Part shown: positions 1-9,154 of the stretch, piece by piece
Layout: every line of letters begins with the position of its first letter
Numbering within the stretch: position 1 is the stretch's first letter
DNA from: an uncultured Prevotella sp.
GTDB lineage: Bacteria > Bacteroidota > Bacteroidia > Bacteroidales > Bacteroidaceae
Direction: 5' to 3'
DNA length: 64,000 nt
Assembly (NCBI GenBank): GCA_905233985.1
Contig: CAJOFA010000009.1
Span: 18,509 to 82,508 of the forward strand
The notes under the pieces: model-generated
Seen by the model: only the letters and a program-made list of their open reading frames with translations
Database searches by the model: none
Told to the model about the DNA's origin: nothing
Program-made: the position numbers and the translations under genes

Positions 1-509
1 GGGAACTCATAGCGCAGTCCGATGCCGTCGTCATAGACGCGGAAACGGATGGTGATGGTGCGCTGGTGAGGCTTGACCTTCATGCCTTCAACGGTAGGGT
101 CGTCGGGCTTGATGATGTCTTCCCATTGCAGCAGTAACACAGCAGCGTATTCGATGTAGTGGTTTTGGATTTCACGTGTCTCACCCCACACGGGCTTCCA
201 CGGTTCGTTGAATTCACGTGTCTGCTCGTCCATCAGGGTGAAGCCGTCCATGAGGTCATGCTCCTGAAGCCCCATCGAGGCGTGCTTGTCCTTGGCCAGC
301 TCCAGACCGAGACGCGAGGGCTTGACAACTGCCTTGCCCTTGTAGGTCAGGCTGTAAACAGGGCACCCGTTCTCAACGCTGAAGGTGAGCACGATATTGC
401 CATTGGGCGATTTGACACTGGTTGCTTGTGAAGGTAAAAAAGTAAAAAGGCAAAAAGGTAAAATAACCCATACCAACTTCTTTACCAAATAATAATTCTT
501 CTGTTTCAT
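1..509 (-). CDS. susB: GH97 alpha-glucosidase, SusB-like (N-terminal part; rest beyond left edge)
   Basis: The first 169 codons of a glycoside hydrolase family 97 enzyme. In starch loci, GH97 enzymes of the SusB type are periplasmic and release glucose from maltooligosaccharides; the family also holds alpha-galactosidases, so the substrate is inferred from the neighbours. A signal peptide with hydrophobic core ILPFCLFTFLPSQA comes first, then the GH97 N-terminal sandwich signatures SPNGNIVLTFSV and SRLGLEL. The catalytic barrel lies outside the window. I chose the ATG at 509 because it immediately precedes the signal peptide. It is 40 nt downstream of the malQ stop, so the two genes are probably co-transcribed. 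Oddly, the signal-peptide core is encoded by an 8-nt repeat (TTTTTACC type) whose inverted copy fills the gap before the start codon. Confidence 0.88.
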   Translation of the reverse strand, partial: MKQKNYYLVKKLVWVILPFCLFTFLPSQATSVKSPNGNIVLTFSVENGCPVYSLTYKGKAVVKPSRLGLELAKDKHASMGLQEHDLMDGFTLMDEQTREFNEPWKPVWGETREIQNHYIEYAAVLLLQWEDIIKPDDPTVEGMKVKPHQRTITIRFRVYDDGIGLRYEF

Positions 510-549
510 CTTTATGTATCTTTCTTACCTTTTACTTTTTTACCTTTAT

Positions 550-3171
550 CTATCTGCGTCCGCTCTGCGTGATGAGTGTCCTGACGGTCTCGTTGAACTC
601 GTCGGCCTTCATCAGGTCTTCGATATTCATGTGCATGCGGTAGCGCCAGTAGTGACGTGGGTTGGCAGGGATATTGATGCGCTCTGCGTTCTGGTCGGGC
701 AGTCGCAGACGCTCATCGATAGACATCCAGTCTTGCCATGAGAGCAGACAGAGCATCGAGGGTGACGTGAGGTGACGGCTGACGATGTCCTTAGCCAACC
801 AGCCAGGCAGAGGATGCGGTGCGGCATCACTGCGGCGCAGCGACGTGTTGTAGTACTCCTGCGTCTGTGCTTCATCCTCGTCCCACCACTGACGGAGCGT
901 GGGCATGTCGTGGGTGCTGATGGTATCCACGCTGCGATAAGGATTATGGGAGAGCTTTCCGAAGCGCACGGTGTCATCCTTCGGCATGGACTGTATCTCC
1001 AGCGAGAGGATGCGCAGCTCGTTCATCACCCAGGGCACGCAGTCGGGCACCATACCGAGGTCCTCGGCACAGACGAGCATACGGGTGGCCTGCGTCAAGC
1101 GCGGCAACTTCTTCATGGCCTCATGATACCAGAACTGGTTGTTGCGACGATAGAAATAGTCGTTATAGAGGCGGTTGAAGTTGTACTTGTCGCCGTCGCA
1201 GAGTGTCTCATAGATAAAGTCGTTCTGCACGCCGATGCGCGGATGGAACTTCTGACCGTCCTTGCGGTCGGGCACGAAGAGTACGTCGCTGACGAGTGCA
1301 TAGAGGGCATCTCTTAGATTGTTGAGGGCTTCCTGATCAGACGAGGGAATCGTCTGACACTCAGACTTCCACCATGCCTCCACCTTGCGCTGGGTGTCGA
1401 ACTCGGGCTTCATCTGCCACAGGTCGTCATGCTTGCGGTCGAGGAAGGTATCCTTGACATACTGGGCGCGGTCACCGAAGATGCGGTCGAGTGTCCAGTC
1501 AGCAATGAACGGAGTGGTGAAGAGGTCCTGCTGCCACTGCAGACCGTAACCCTCAATCTCAGAAATGGTCATGCCGAGCGAGGGTGAGAACTGTCCAAGC
1601 AGTCCGTGTACGGCATGGATGGGAATCTCCCAGATGCGGAAGAAACCGAGCACGTGGTCGATGCGGTAGGCATCGAAGTACTCTGCCATCTTACGGAAGC
1701 GACGCACCCACCACTGGCAGCCGTCCTCGAGCATAACGTCCCAGTTGTAGGTGGGGAAACCCCAGTTCTGACCGTTTGCCGAGAACGGATCGGGCGGCGC
1801 ACCGGCCTGACCGTCAAGGTTGAAGTATTTGGGCTCTACCCAGGCTTCCACGCCGTCGCGTGAGATACCAATGGGGATGTCACCCTTCAGAATGATGCGG
1901 TGTGCACGGGCATATTCATGAGCTGAGCGCATCTGCTGGTCGAGATTGTACTGTACGAAGTACCAGAACTCGGCGGTGCCTTGCTTGTCACGGTTAACGC
2001 AGAACTGTGCATAAGGCTCCAGCCATGACTTGTTATGCTCGAAGAACTGCTTGTACGTGGCACGACGGCGAACGGAAGCCCACTCCTGCTTGAACAGAAT
2101 ATGCAGATACTCCATCTTGGCCGTGAACATACGCTCGTAGTCTATCTGCGGCAGGGCGTTCAGCTCCTGTCGCAACGCCTCGAACTTGTTTCTCTGCTCT
2201 TCATCCTTGATTTCAGGCAACTGACGGAAATCTGTGTACTGTGGATGCAGGGCATAGATGCTGATGGCATTATAGGGATAGGAGTCCTGCCATGTGCCGG
2301 TGATGTTGGTGTCGTTGATGGGTAGCACCTGTAGCACGCGCTGTCCGGTCATGTCAGCCCAGTCAACCATCTTCTTCAAGTCACCGAAGTCGCCCACGCC
2401 GAACGAGCCCTCGCTGCGCAGCGAGAAGATGGGAATCACCGTGCCGGCACCCTTCCATGCATGGATGGGGAAGAAGGCTTGTGACAGTTCATAGACAACC
2501 ACTTCATTCTCCTGTAAAGTAGGAAGGTCGATTGTGCGGTTCATGGAGTTCTCCCACATATGGGGGATATCGTCTTTCCCGTTCAGCACGAGGAACTTAA
2601 ACTCCATGTGGAGGCTCTTGAACTTGTCGGCATCGAGCGACACCACCCATTCATGGTATTCATGCTCTGCCATAGGCAGGGCGCGGTCAATCTCCCAGGC
2701 TCCTAATGACTCGTCAGCGCCCACCACGGCAAGACGTTCGCCCAACCGCAGCTGTGGTGCACGTACCTTCAGACGGACGGTGCGTGTGAATTCCGACTTT
2801 GTGCTCAGCTCGCGCTTGCGGGCCGCCACGCACTCGGTAAAAGCAGAGCTATACATATAGGCGTCGTCGGGAATGTCGAGCCAGTGGTCGTAAACCGTAT
2901 AGCGGGCTCCCTTGACGGCAGCGAACTCCAACCGGTGAGGCTCTACGAGCCATTCCGTACGTGTAACTCGGTCACCGCGTTCCACACTGTAGTAATAATC
3001 AATGTGTTCACCGGCCTTGGCCGTGACATTCACGTCCACGCTCCAGTGCTGCCCGTCCAGCGTCATCATCTTGTGCCGGTCAGGACGTTTTACTTCATCT
3101 TCAGAAAGGATGTTGAGTGTCAGATTCTCCCCAAAAGTGGTTTGATACTGTAGGTTAAATTGTAACTTCAT
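550..3171 (-). CDS. malQ: 4-alpha-glucanotransferase with two starch-binding modules (GH77, DPE2-like)
   Basis: Amylomaltase that transfers glucan segments between maltooligosaccharides in the cytoplasm. At 873 residues it is longer than E. coli MalQ and has the DPE2-like layout common in Bacteroidetes: two CBM20-type modules (about residues 1-100 and 125-225), then the GH77 barrel from about 245. The catalytic residues are readable: nucleophile Asp505 in YRIDHVLGFFRIWEIP, acid/base Glu703 in CAEDLGMVPD and Asp755 in STHDMPTLRQWW. No signal peptide is present. The ATG at 3171 opens directly into the first CBM20. The upstream transporter has its own terminator, and a candidate LacI-type operator lies 87 nt before this start, so malQ probably begins a separate transcript that runs on into the GH97 gene. 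Confidence 0.95.
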   Translation of the reverse strand: MKLQFNLQYQTTFGENLTLNILSEDEVKRPDRHKMMTLDGQHWSVDVNVTAKAGEHIDYYYSVERGDRVTRTEWLVEPHRLEFAAVKGARYTVYDHWLDIPDDAYMYSSAFTECVAARKRELSTKSEFTRTVRLKVRAPQLRLGERLAVVGADESLGAWEIDRALPMAEHEYHEWVVSLDADKFKSLHMEFKFLVLNGKDDIPHMWENSMNRTIDLPTLQENEVVVYELSQAFFPIHAWKGAGTVIPIFSLRSEGSFGVGDFGDLKKMVDWADMTGQRVLQVLPINDTNITGTWQDSYPYNAISIYALHPQYTDFRQLPEIKDEEQRNKFEALRQELNALPQIDYERMFTAKMEYLHILFKQEWASVRRRATYKQFFEHNKSWLEPYAQFCVNRDKQGTAEFWYFVQYNLDQQMRSAHEYARAHRIILKGDIPIGISRDGVEAWVEPKYFNLDGQAGAPPDPFSANGQNWGFPTYNWDVMLEDGCQWWVRRFRKMAEYFDAYRIDHVLGFFRIWEIPIHAVHGLLGQFSPSLGMTISEIEGYGLQWQQDLFTTPFIADWTLDRIFGDRAQYVKDTFLDRKHDDLWQMKPEFDTQRKVEAWWKSECQTIPSSDQEALNNLRDALYALVSDVLFVPDRKDGQKFHPRIGVQNDFIYETLCDGDKYNFNRLYNDYFYRRNNQFWYHEAMKKLPRLTQATRMLVCAEDLGMVPDCVPWVMNELRILSLEIQSMPKDDTVRFGKLSHNPYRSVDTISTHDMPTLRQWWDEDEAQTQEYYNTSLRRSDAAPHPLPGWLAKDIVSRHLTSPSMLCLLSWQDWMSIDERLRLPDQNAERINIPANPRHYWRYRMHMNIEDLMKADEFNETVRTLITQSGRR

Positions 3172-3258
3172 ATAGCTTTCGTTTTGTTTCTGCGTGTAAA
3201 ATTACAAATAATAACAACACCGTGTCCCTTTAGACCTCTTTAATTCAACGATAAACTG

Positions 3259-3272
3259 CGCAAACGATTACA
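3259..3272. promoter_or_regulatory. candidate LacI-type operator upstream of malQ
   Basis: CGCAAACGATTACA matches the perfect palindrome at 5963-5976 in 11 of 14 positions, with the same central CG, and lies 87 nt upstream of the malQ start. LacI/CcpA-family operators have this shape (TGnAAnCGnTnnCA). Control of malQ by the neighbouring LacI regulator is an inference. Confidence 0.5.
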
Positions 3273-3349
3273 TCCCTTACGCCACGACAAAGTCTTTTCA
3301 CATAAGCTAAGTATATAATAATATATAATAATGTTCGCGCGCGCAAACT

Positions 3350-3390
3350 CAAAAAAAAGTTGGCGATTCCCGAAACGAGAACCGCCAGCT
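3350..3390 (-). terminator. intrinsic terminator of the sugar transporter
   Basis: Arms at 3358-3369 and 3379-3390 form a stem of about 12 bp with one A-C mismatch and a 9-nt loop. On the minus strand a run of eight T follows. It lies about 20 nt past the transporter stop. Confidence 0.75.
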
Positions 3391-3410
3391 CTGTAATAAA
3401 GAGTGGTTTG

Positions 3411-4778
3411 TTACTTCTTCTTTTCGCGAATGACGAACACGCAGGCAGAACCGATAAGTAGCAGAACGCCAGCGACAATCATCATAGAGTACTGATGGCT
3501 ACCCACGGCATGGAGGATGACGCCACCGACAAGGGCAGCCACAATCTGCGGCACACAAATCGTTCCGTTGAACAGGCCGAGGTAGGCTCCCATGTGACCG
3601 TAGCCCTGCAGGGCATTCGTCACGAACGTAAACGGCATGGCGAGCATGGCAGCCCAAGCACAGCCAATGAGCACGAAGGGAATGAAGAGCACGTACTGAT
3701 TACTGATGAACGGCACCATTGCGAAACCGATGCCGCCAAGCACAAGACTCAGAGAATAAGCCAGTTTCGTGTTCTTGAACTGAGGTAATACAGCGGCCCA
3801 GATGACACTGCCTACTGCTTGTACGGCAAAGAGCACGCCGACCCAGTTACCTGCTTCCTGGAATGCCTTGGATGTGGTATCGGTGGAATCCCATACCGTC
3901 TCAGCCACAGCACCTGTGGTATAGGTCCACATATAGAGGAATGCCGACCAGCTGAAGAACTGTACCAGTCCGACCTTCCAGAATGTTGAGGGCGCGTTCT
4001 TCAGAAGGGTGAACCAGTTGCCGGAACTCTCGGTGTTCTCTGATTTCTGTGAGTCCTCACTGACCCCGTTATACTCCTTGTATTCCGCTGGGTTCCACTC
4101 CTTTACCTTCAGCGTGGTATAGATGACGCAGAGGATGAGAATAGCTGCACCAATATAGAACGACCAAATGACAGAGTCGGGTACGATGCCCTTCGGGGCT
4201 TCGTTGGCAATGCCTAAGAAGGTGAAGAAGAAGGGGAACAGGTAGCCCACCACGGAACCGGCGTTACACAGGAACGACTGGATGGAGTAGGCCTTGGCCT
4301 TCTGTTTCTCGTTCACCATGTCGCCTACCAGCATCTTAAATGGCTGCATGGCCATGTTGATACTGGTGTCAAGCAGCATGAGCATCAGCAGACCAAAGAG
4401 CATAGTAACGCCTAATGTAGTAATGATAGCATACATGCCATTATCTCCGAAAGACCATGGGCTGAAGTTGAAACTTCCTGCATTAGGCAGCAGACACATC
4501 ACTGCTACGGCTACGGTAGCACCCACAAACAGGTAGGGAATGCGGCGTCCGAAACGTGTCCATGTCTTGTCACTTAGTGTTCCGACAATCGGTTGCACCA
4601 GAATACCCATCAGCGGAGGGAGAATCCAGAAGAAACTCAGGTCGTGCGGATCGGCACCGAGCGTCTGAAATATTCGCGAGATATTCGCGCTCTGCAAGGC
4701 GTAAGCTATCTGCACGCCAAAGAACCCAAAACTCAGGTTCCATAAATTCCAAAAACTTAAATCAGGCTTCTGTTTCAT
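3411..4778 (-). CDS. MFS sugar transporter (maltose/maltooligosaccharide, SLC45/sucrose-permease-like)
   Basis: A 455-residue polytopic inner-membrane protein with about 12 hydrophobic segments. It starts MKQKPDLSFWNLWNLSFGFF and carries the MFS loop 2-3 signature in GTLSDKTWTRFGRRIPY. I used the ATG at 4778: the frame stays open upstream into the LacI gene, but that extension is basic, low in hydrophobicity and unlike a transporter. The gene follows the lacI stop by 46 nt on the same strand and ends at a good terminator. Maltodextrin uptake is inferred from the starch locus; the fold assignment is firm, the substrate is not. Confidence 0.85.
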   Translation of the reverse strand: MKQKPDLSFWNLWNLSFGFFGVQIAYALQSANISRIFQTLGADPHDLSFFWILPPLMGILVQPIVGTLSDKTWTRFGRRIPYLFVGATVAVAVMCLLPNAGSFNFSPWSFGDNGMYAIITTLGVTMLFGLLMLMLLDTSINMAMQPFKMLVGDMVNEKQKAKAYSIQSFLCNAGSVVGYLFPFFFTFLGIANEAPKGIVPDSVIWSFYIGAAILILCVIYTTLKVKEWNPAEYKEYNGVSEDSQKSENTESSGNWFTLLKNAPSTFWKVGLVQFFSWSAFLYMWTYTTGAVAETVWDSTDTTSKAFQEAGNWVGVLFAVQAVGSVIWAAVLPQFKNTKLAYSLSLVLGGIGFAMVPFISNQYVLFIPFVLIGCAWAAMLAMPFTFVTNALQGYGHMGAYLGLFNGTICVPQIVAALVGGVILHAVGSHQYSMMIVAGVLLLIGSACVFVIREKKK

Positions 4779-4824
4779 AATATAATGTTTTTTCGTGTCT
4801 ATTCGTATTTGTCCGATGCTGAAT

Positions 4825-5856
4825 CTATCGTGTGGTGCCGCGAATGATGAGTCGGGTGCGGACGATGCGGCGCTCCATCTTGTCGCGGGGGATAGTACCT
4901 TCCACGTGACCAATGAGAATGTTCGCAGCCTCTTCGCCCACCATGACGCCACGCTGCTCCACGGTGGTCAGCATCGGGTCGCATGCTACGGCACGCTGTC
5001 CGTTGGTGAAGCCGCAGATGCTCACGTCATCAGGCACCCGTAGCCCCATACGCTTGGCAGTGTAAAGAATGCCGATAGCAGTATCGTCGTTAACGGCAAA
5101 GAATCCGTCGGGGCGGTTGTCCATCTGCAGAATTTCCGGGGTAATAGCCTCTGCGTCGGTACGGTTGTCGCAGAAGCGCATCAGTGTTTCATCGGGATGA
5201 ATACCATGTTTTAAAAGCGCGTCTTTATAGCCATTGTAGCGGTTCTTGGAAATCTCAAGCGTCATCGAAGAGCCATAAAACGCGATGCGGCGGCAGCCTG
5301 TCTCAATAAGATGGGTGACGGCATTGAAAGCGCCCATATAGTCATCCACCACTACGCGGCTTGCATGGACACCAGTACAGATACGGTCATAAAACACCAG
5401 CGGCACGCCGGCATCAATCAGACGCTGGAAATGCTCATAGTGCAGCGTGTCCTTGGCTTGTGACACGATGACGCCGCACACCTTGTTCTCATAGAAAGAC
5501 TGACATATCTTTACCTCGCGCTCATACTGCTCGGCGCTCTGCGCCACCAAGATACGGTAGCCGCGTGCCGAGGCTTCCTCTTCAATGCCTGACAGCACTG
5601 ACGAGAAATAGAAATGAGTAAACTCGGGAATGATGACACCGATGAGCTTAAGCGGTTTGACTCGCGAGTGGCGAAGGGACTCAGCTATCATATTCGGAGC
5701 AAAGTTGTGCTCACGGGCATATTTCTGGATAGCGGTTCGACGCTCAGCACTGATACGCGGCGAATCTTTCAGCGCACGTGACACGGTAGCGACGGATGTT
5801 CCAAACTCCTTCGCTATATCTTTCATTGTCAGCGGTGTTTTTTCTTCTATTGCCAT
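4825..5856 (-). CDS. LacI-family transcriptional regulator of the starch locus
   Basis: A 343-residue LacI/GalR repressor. The N-terminal helix-turn-helix reads IAKEFGTSVATVSRALKDS (about residues 14-32), followed by the hinge and a periplasmic-binding-protein-like effector domain starting near LIGVIIPEFTHFYFSSVLSG (about residues 71-90). It is transcribed divergently from susC across a 247-nt gap holding a perfect 14-bp LacI-type palindrome, which is the natural candidate binding site. The -7 element of its own promoter is at 5900-5907. The effector is presumably a maltooligosaccharide or derivative. In Bacteroides starch control uses the membrane activator SusR, so a LacI regulator here is a different arrangement. 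Confidence 0.93.
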   Translation of the reverse strand: MAIEEKTPLTMKDIAKEFGTSVATVSRALKDSPRISAERRTAIQKYAREHNFAPNMIAESLRHSRVKPLKLIGVIIPEFTHFYFSSVLSGIEEEASARGYRILVAQSAEQYEREVKICQSFYENKVCGVIVSQAKDTLHYEHFQRLIDAGVPLVFYDRICTGVHASRVVVDDYMGAFNAVTHLIETGCRRIAFYGSSMTLEISKNRYNGYKDALLKHGIHPDETLMRFCDNRTDAEAITPEILQMDNRPDGFFAVNDDTAIGILYTAKRMGLRVPDDVSICGFTNGQRAVACDPMLTTVEQRGVMVGEEAANILIGHVEGTIPRDKMERRIVRTRLIIRGTTR

Positions 5857-5899
5857 AGGTGGATGTTTGTTCTTGGTGTTCTTTTCCTAAACCCTGATG

Positions 5900-5907
5900 C
5901 AAAGTTA
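5900..5907 (-). promoter_or_regulatory. -7 element of the lacI promoter
   Basis: TAACTTTG on the minus strand matches the Bacteroidetes -7 consensus TAnnTTTG and lies 43 nt upstream of the lacI start. Confidence 0.6.
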
Positions 5908-5962
5908 GGAATTAAGACTGAATGTCGCGCACGTACATTATTAATATTATGCGTTCCTATTA

Positions 5963-5976
5963 TGCAAACGTTTGCA
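5963..5976. promoter_or_regulatory. LacI-type operator, perfect palindrome
   Basis: TGCAAACGTTTGCA is a perfect 14-bp palindrome with central CG, typical of LacI-family operators. It lies between divergent lacI and susC, 56 nt upstream of the susC -7 element. That position suits activation or upstream repression better than direct promoter blocking of susC. Confidence 0.75.
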
Positions 5977-6031
5977 CTCTTAAAACTATTGTTTTAACCC
6001 TTAAAAAAGTACAACGAACGTAAAACAAACC

Positions 6032-6039
6032 TATCTTTG
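6032..6039 (+). promoter_or_regulatory. -7 element of the susC promoter
   Basis: TATCTTTG matches TAnnTTTG and gives a leader of about 60 nt before the susC ATG. I do not see a clear TTTG at -33, which fits a promoter that needs an activator. Confidence 0.6.
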
Positions 6040-6103
6040 CAGTTGATTTAAGTCAAAAAAGTAAAATTTACTACAAATTTCATAACACTAACTTAAAAAA
6101 TTA

Positions 6104-9100
6104 ATGATGAAGCAGGTAAACATTAGAGTTCCGCTTAGAATGTTGGTCCTTGTTTTGGGGCTGATTCTATCGGCAAGTGCCTTTGCACAGCAGATAACTG
6201 TCAAAGGACATGTGAAGGATGCTCAAGAAGAACCTATCATCGGTGCAACGGTACGTGTTGTAGGAACACAAACGGCCGTCATCACCGACATTGATGGTAA
6301 CTTCACTGTTCAGGCCAATCAAGGTGCCAGCATCCAGGTTACTTACATCGGCTATCAGACGGCAACCGCCACCGCTGCTCCGCAGATGGTGATTGTGTTG
6401 GAGGATGAAGCCAACTCACTGAACGAAGTGGTGGTCATCGGTTATGGTCAGGTCAAGAAAAACGACTTGACTGGATCTGTGGCCGCATTGAAGCCTGACA
6501 CCAAGAACAAGGGTCTTGTTGTTAACCCGCAGGATCTGTTGGCCGGTAAGGTCGCCGGTGTCTCTGTCACGAGTGATGGCGGTACGCCTGGTGGTGGTTC
6601 TACCATCCGTATCCGTGGTGGTTCGTCGTTGAATGCATCAAACTCTCCGCTGGTGGTCATCGACGGTGTGCCCATGGGCAATGAGGGTGTCAAGGGTCTT
6701 GCTAACCCTCTCTCGATGGTCAACCCGCAGGACATTGAGTCATTCAACGTGCTGAAGAGTGCCTCGGCAACAGCTATCTATGGTAGCCGTGGTTCTAACG
6801 GTGTCATTATCATCACCACAAAGAAGGGCCGTCGCGGTCAGGCACCGCAGGTGTCCTATGCCGGAAGCATTTCCATCAGCTCTAAGAAGAAGACTATTGA
6901 CGTGATGGACGGTGACGCCTATCGTCAGTACATTGCCAACACCTTCGGTGCAGAGAGCGATGAATCAAAGTTGTTAGGCAATGCAAACACTGACTGGCAG
7001 GATGAGATTTACCGCACAGCAGTGAGCCACGACCACAACATCACCGTGTCTGGTTCTATCGGCGACAATCTGCCCTATCGCATTTCTTTGGGCTACACCA
7101 AACAGCAGGGTATTCTGAAGACCTCAGACTTCCAGCGTTATACCGCAGCCGTGAATCTCAACCCGTCGTTCTTTGAGGACCATCTGACGGTGAGCCTCAG
7201 TGCCAAGGGTATGTGGGCTAAGTCACAGTATGCTGACGGTGAGGCCATCGGTGCCGCTGTATGGTACGACCCGACACAGCCCGTCTATAGCGATGAGTAC
7301 GAGACAACTGGTGGATACAGACAGTGGATGACTGACGGTTCTGCCTTCGGTGATCCCAAGTGGGGAACAGTCTTCAACGCCCAGGCAACGAAGAACCCCG
7401 TTTCCATTCTTGATCTGAAGGACGACCGTGCCATCAGCCGTTCTTTCATCGGCAATGCAGAGCTTGACTATAAGATTCACGGTTTTGAGGATCTGCGCCT
7501 CCACCTGACTCTTGGCATGGACGTGTCAAAGGGCCGTCAGTGGACCGACGTAGAGCGTACCTCTCCACAGGCCGTTTACTATGGCTCAACAGGATGGGAC
7601 AACATTGCTAAGCGTAACCTCTCGCTGAGCACCTATGCACAGTATTACAAGGACTTCAACGAGAAACACCACTTTGATATCATGGGTGGTTATGAGTGGC
7701 AGCATTTCTGGCGCACACAGACCAACAACTATTGGGGATCATATCCGCTGACAGCTCCCAACCCCACGTCTGCCGCTTATTACAACTGGCGTCTTTATAA
7801 CTACAGCACCGAGAACTACCTCGTGTCATTCTTCGGACGTATGAACTACATCTTTGCTGACCGTTATTATCTCACGGCTACTATCCGTGACGACGGTTCT
7901 TCACGTTTCAAGGACCACTGGGCAGTATTCCCCTCTATTGCTGTAGCATGGAAGATGAGTGAGGAGAAACCTCTCAAGGACCTTGGCTGGCTCTCTGATT
8001 TGAAGCTTCGTCTTGACTATGGTAAGACTGGTCAGCAGGAAGGCATCGGCGACTACAATTACTTCGCCGTCTATCAGATTTCTTCCGGCACCAATGGTTT
8101 CTATCCTGTTACCGGTACGGGCGTACTCTATCGTCCGACAGCTTACGACGCTAACCTGAAGTGGGAGACTACCACTACCTACAATGTCGGTCTTGACTTC
8201 GGTTTCATGAACCAGCGCCTCTCGGGTAGCATCGACTGGTACTATCGTAAGACCACCGACCTGATTAACGACGCTTATGTTGCAGCAGGTTCGAACTTCA
8301 AGAACATCGTTCGCACGAACATCGGTTCGCTGCGTAATACAGGTATTGAGTTTGCACTGAGTTGGAAGGCCATCCAGACAAAAGACTGGTTCTGGACCCT
8401 CGACTACAACGTAACCTACAACGACAACAAGATTACCGAGTTGATTGGTGGCGATGACCAGAACTACTTTATCCCTGTAGGTGGTATTTCTTCGGGTACA
8501 GGTAACAACGCACAGGCTCACGCCGTGGGACATCCCGCATTCTCTTACTATGTATTCCAGCAGGCTTACGACGCCAACGGACTGCCCATCGAGGGAATGG
8601 TGGTTGACCGCAACGGTGACGGTCAGATTACCGAGGCCGACAAGTACTACTATAAGAGCCCCATGGCTCCTGTGACGATGGGCTTGAGCTCTCGTCTTGA
8701 ATACAAGAACTGGGACTTCGGTTTCTCACTCCGTGCCAGCATCGGCAACTACGTGTTCAACGACCTGATGGCCGGTGCCAGCAACGTCAGCAAGGCAGCT
8801 ATTCACCAGACCGTCAACGGCGACTTCATGCAGAACCGCCCCTATAATGTGCTGGAGAAGAACTGGCAGAGCTGGGATTGGGTGCTCTCTGACTACTTCG
8901 TACAGAACGGCTCGTTCCTGAAGTGTGACAACATCACGTTGGGTTACAGCTTCTCTGACCTCTTCAAGGGTGACTGCTATCATGGGCTCTCCGGTCGTAT
9001 CTACGCATCGGCAACCAATGTGTTCACCATTACGAAATACAAGGGTATCGACCCGGAGGTGTTCGGTGGTATTGACAACAATCTCTATCCGCGTCCTATT

Positions 9101-9133
9101 ACCTTCCAGCTTGGTCTGAACCTGAACTTCTAA
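6104..9133 (+). CDS. susC: SusC-like TonB-dependent outer-membrane receptor (RagA family)
   Basis: A 1009-residue outer-membrane importer that pairs with SusD and uses TonB energy to bring in starch oligosaccharides. A signal peptide ends near ASAFAQ (residue 29). A carboxypeptidase-regulatory-like domain follows (GHVKDAQEEPIIGATVRV, about 35-110), then the plug with the SusC signature RIRGGSSLNASNSPLVVIDG, then the beta-barrel ending in the aromatic strand LGLNLNF. ATG codons occur at 6104 and 6107; either works. The gene is first in a tight operon with susD (21-nt gap), susE-like and susF-like genes. Starch is inferred from the flanking malQ, GH97 and LacI genes. Confidence 0.95.
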   Translation: MMKQVNIRVPLRMLVLVLGLILSASAFAQQITVKGHVKDAQEEPIIGATVRVVGTQTAVITDIDGNFTVQANQGASIQVTYIGYQTATATAAPQMVIVLEDEANSLNEVVVIGYGQVKKNDLTGSVAALKPDTKNKGLVVNPQDLLAGKVAGVSVTSDGGTPGGGSTIRIRGGSSLNASNSPLVVIDGVPMGNEGVKGLANPLSMVNPQDIESFNVLKSASATAIYGSRGSNGVIIITTKKGRRGQAPQVSYAGSISISSKKKTIDVMDGDAYRQYIANTFGAESDESKLLGNANTDWQDEIYRTAVSHDHNITVSGSIGDNLPYRISLGYTKQQGILKTSDFQRYTAAVNLNPSFFEDHLTVSLSAKGMWAKSQYADGEAIGAAVWYDPTQPVYSDEYETTGGYRQWMTDGSAFGDPKWGTVFNAQATKNPVSILDLKDDRAISRSFIGNAELDYKIHGFEDLRLHLTLGMDVSKGRQWTDVERTSPQAVYYGSTGWDNIAKRNLSLSTYAQYYKDFNEKHHFDIMGGYEWQHFWRTQTNNYWGSYPLTAPNPTSAAYYNWRLYNYSTENYLVSFFGRMNYIFADRYYLTATIRDDGSSRFKDHWAVFPSIAVAWKMSEEKPLKDLGWLSDLKLRLDYGKTGQQEGIGDYNYFAVYQISSGTNGFYPVTGTGVLYRPTAYDANLKWETTTTYNVGLDFGFMNQRLSGSIDWYYRKTTDLINDAYVAAGSNFKNIVRTNIGSLRNTGIEFALSWKAIQTKDWFWTLDYNVTYNDNKITELIGGDDQNYFIPVGGISSGTGNNAQAHAVGHPAFSYYVFQQAYDANGLPIEGMVVDRNGDGQITEADKYYYKSPMAPVTMGLSSRLEYKNWDFGFSLRASIGNYVFNDLMAGASNVSKAAIHQTVNGDFMQNRPYNVLEKNWQSWDWVLSDYFVQNGSFLKCDNITLGYSFSDLFKGDCYHGLSGRIYASATNVFTITKYKGIDPEVFGGIDNNLYPRPITFQLGLNLNF

Positions 9134-9154
9134 TTATAAGAAAGGAATAACAAT

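Noticed and set aside
3309..3345. AT-rich stretch plus CGCGCGCGC as a replication or attachment site
   Set aside because: No DnaA boxes, direct repeats or integrase nearby.
4779..4952. N-terminal extension of the MFS transporter into the LacI gene
   Set aside because: The extension is basic, lacks membrane character and overlaps lacI codons; ATG 4778 gives a normal transporter N-terminus.
7901..8533. Minus-strand frame opposite susC
   Set aside because: Antisense shadow of a TonB receptor barrel.
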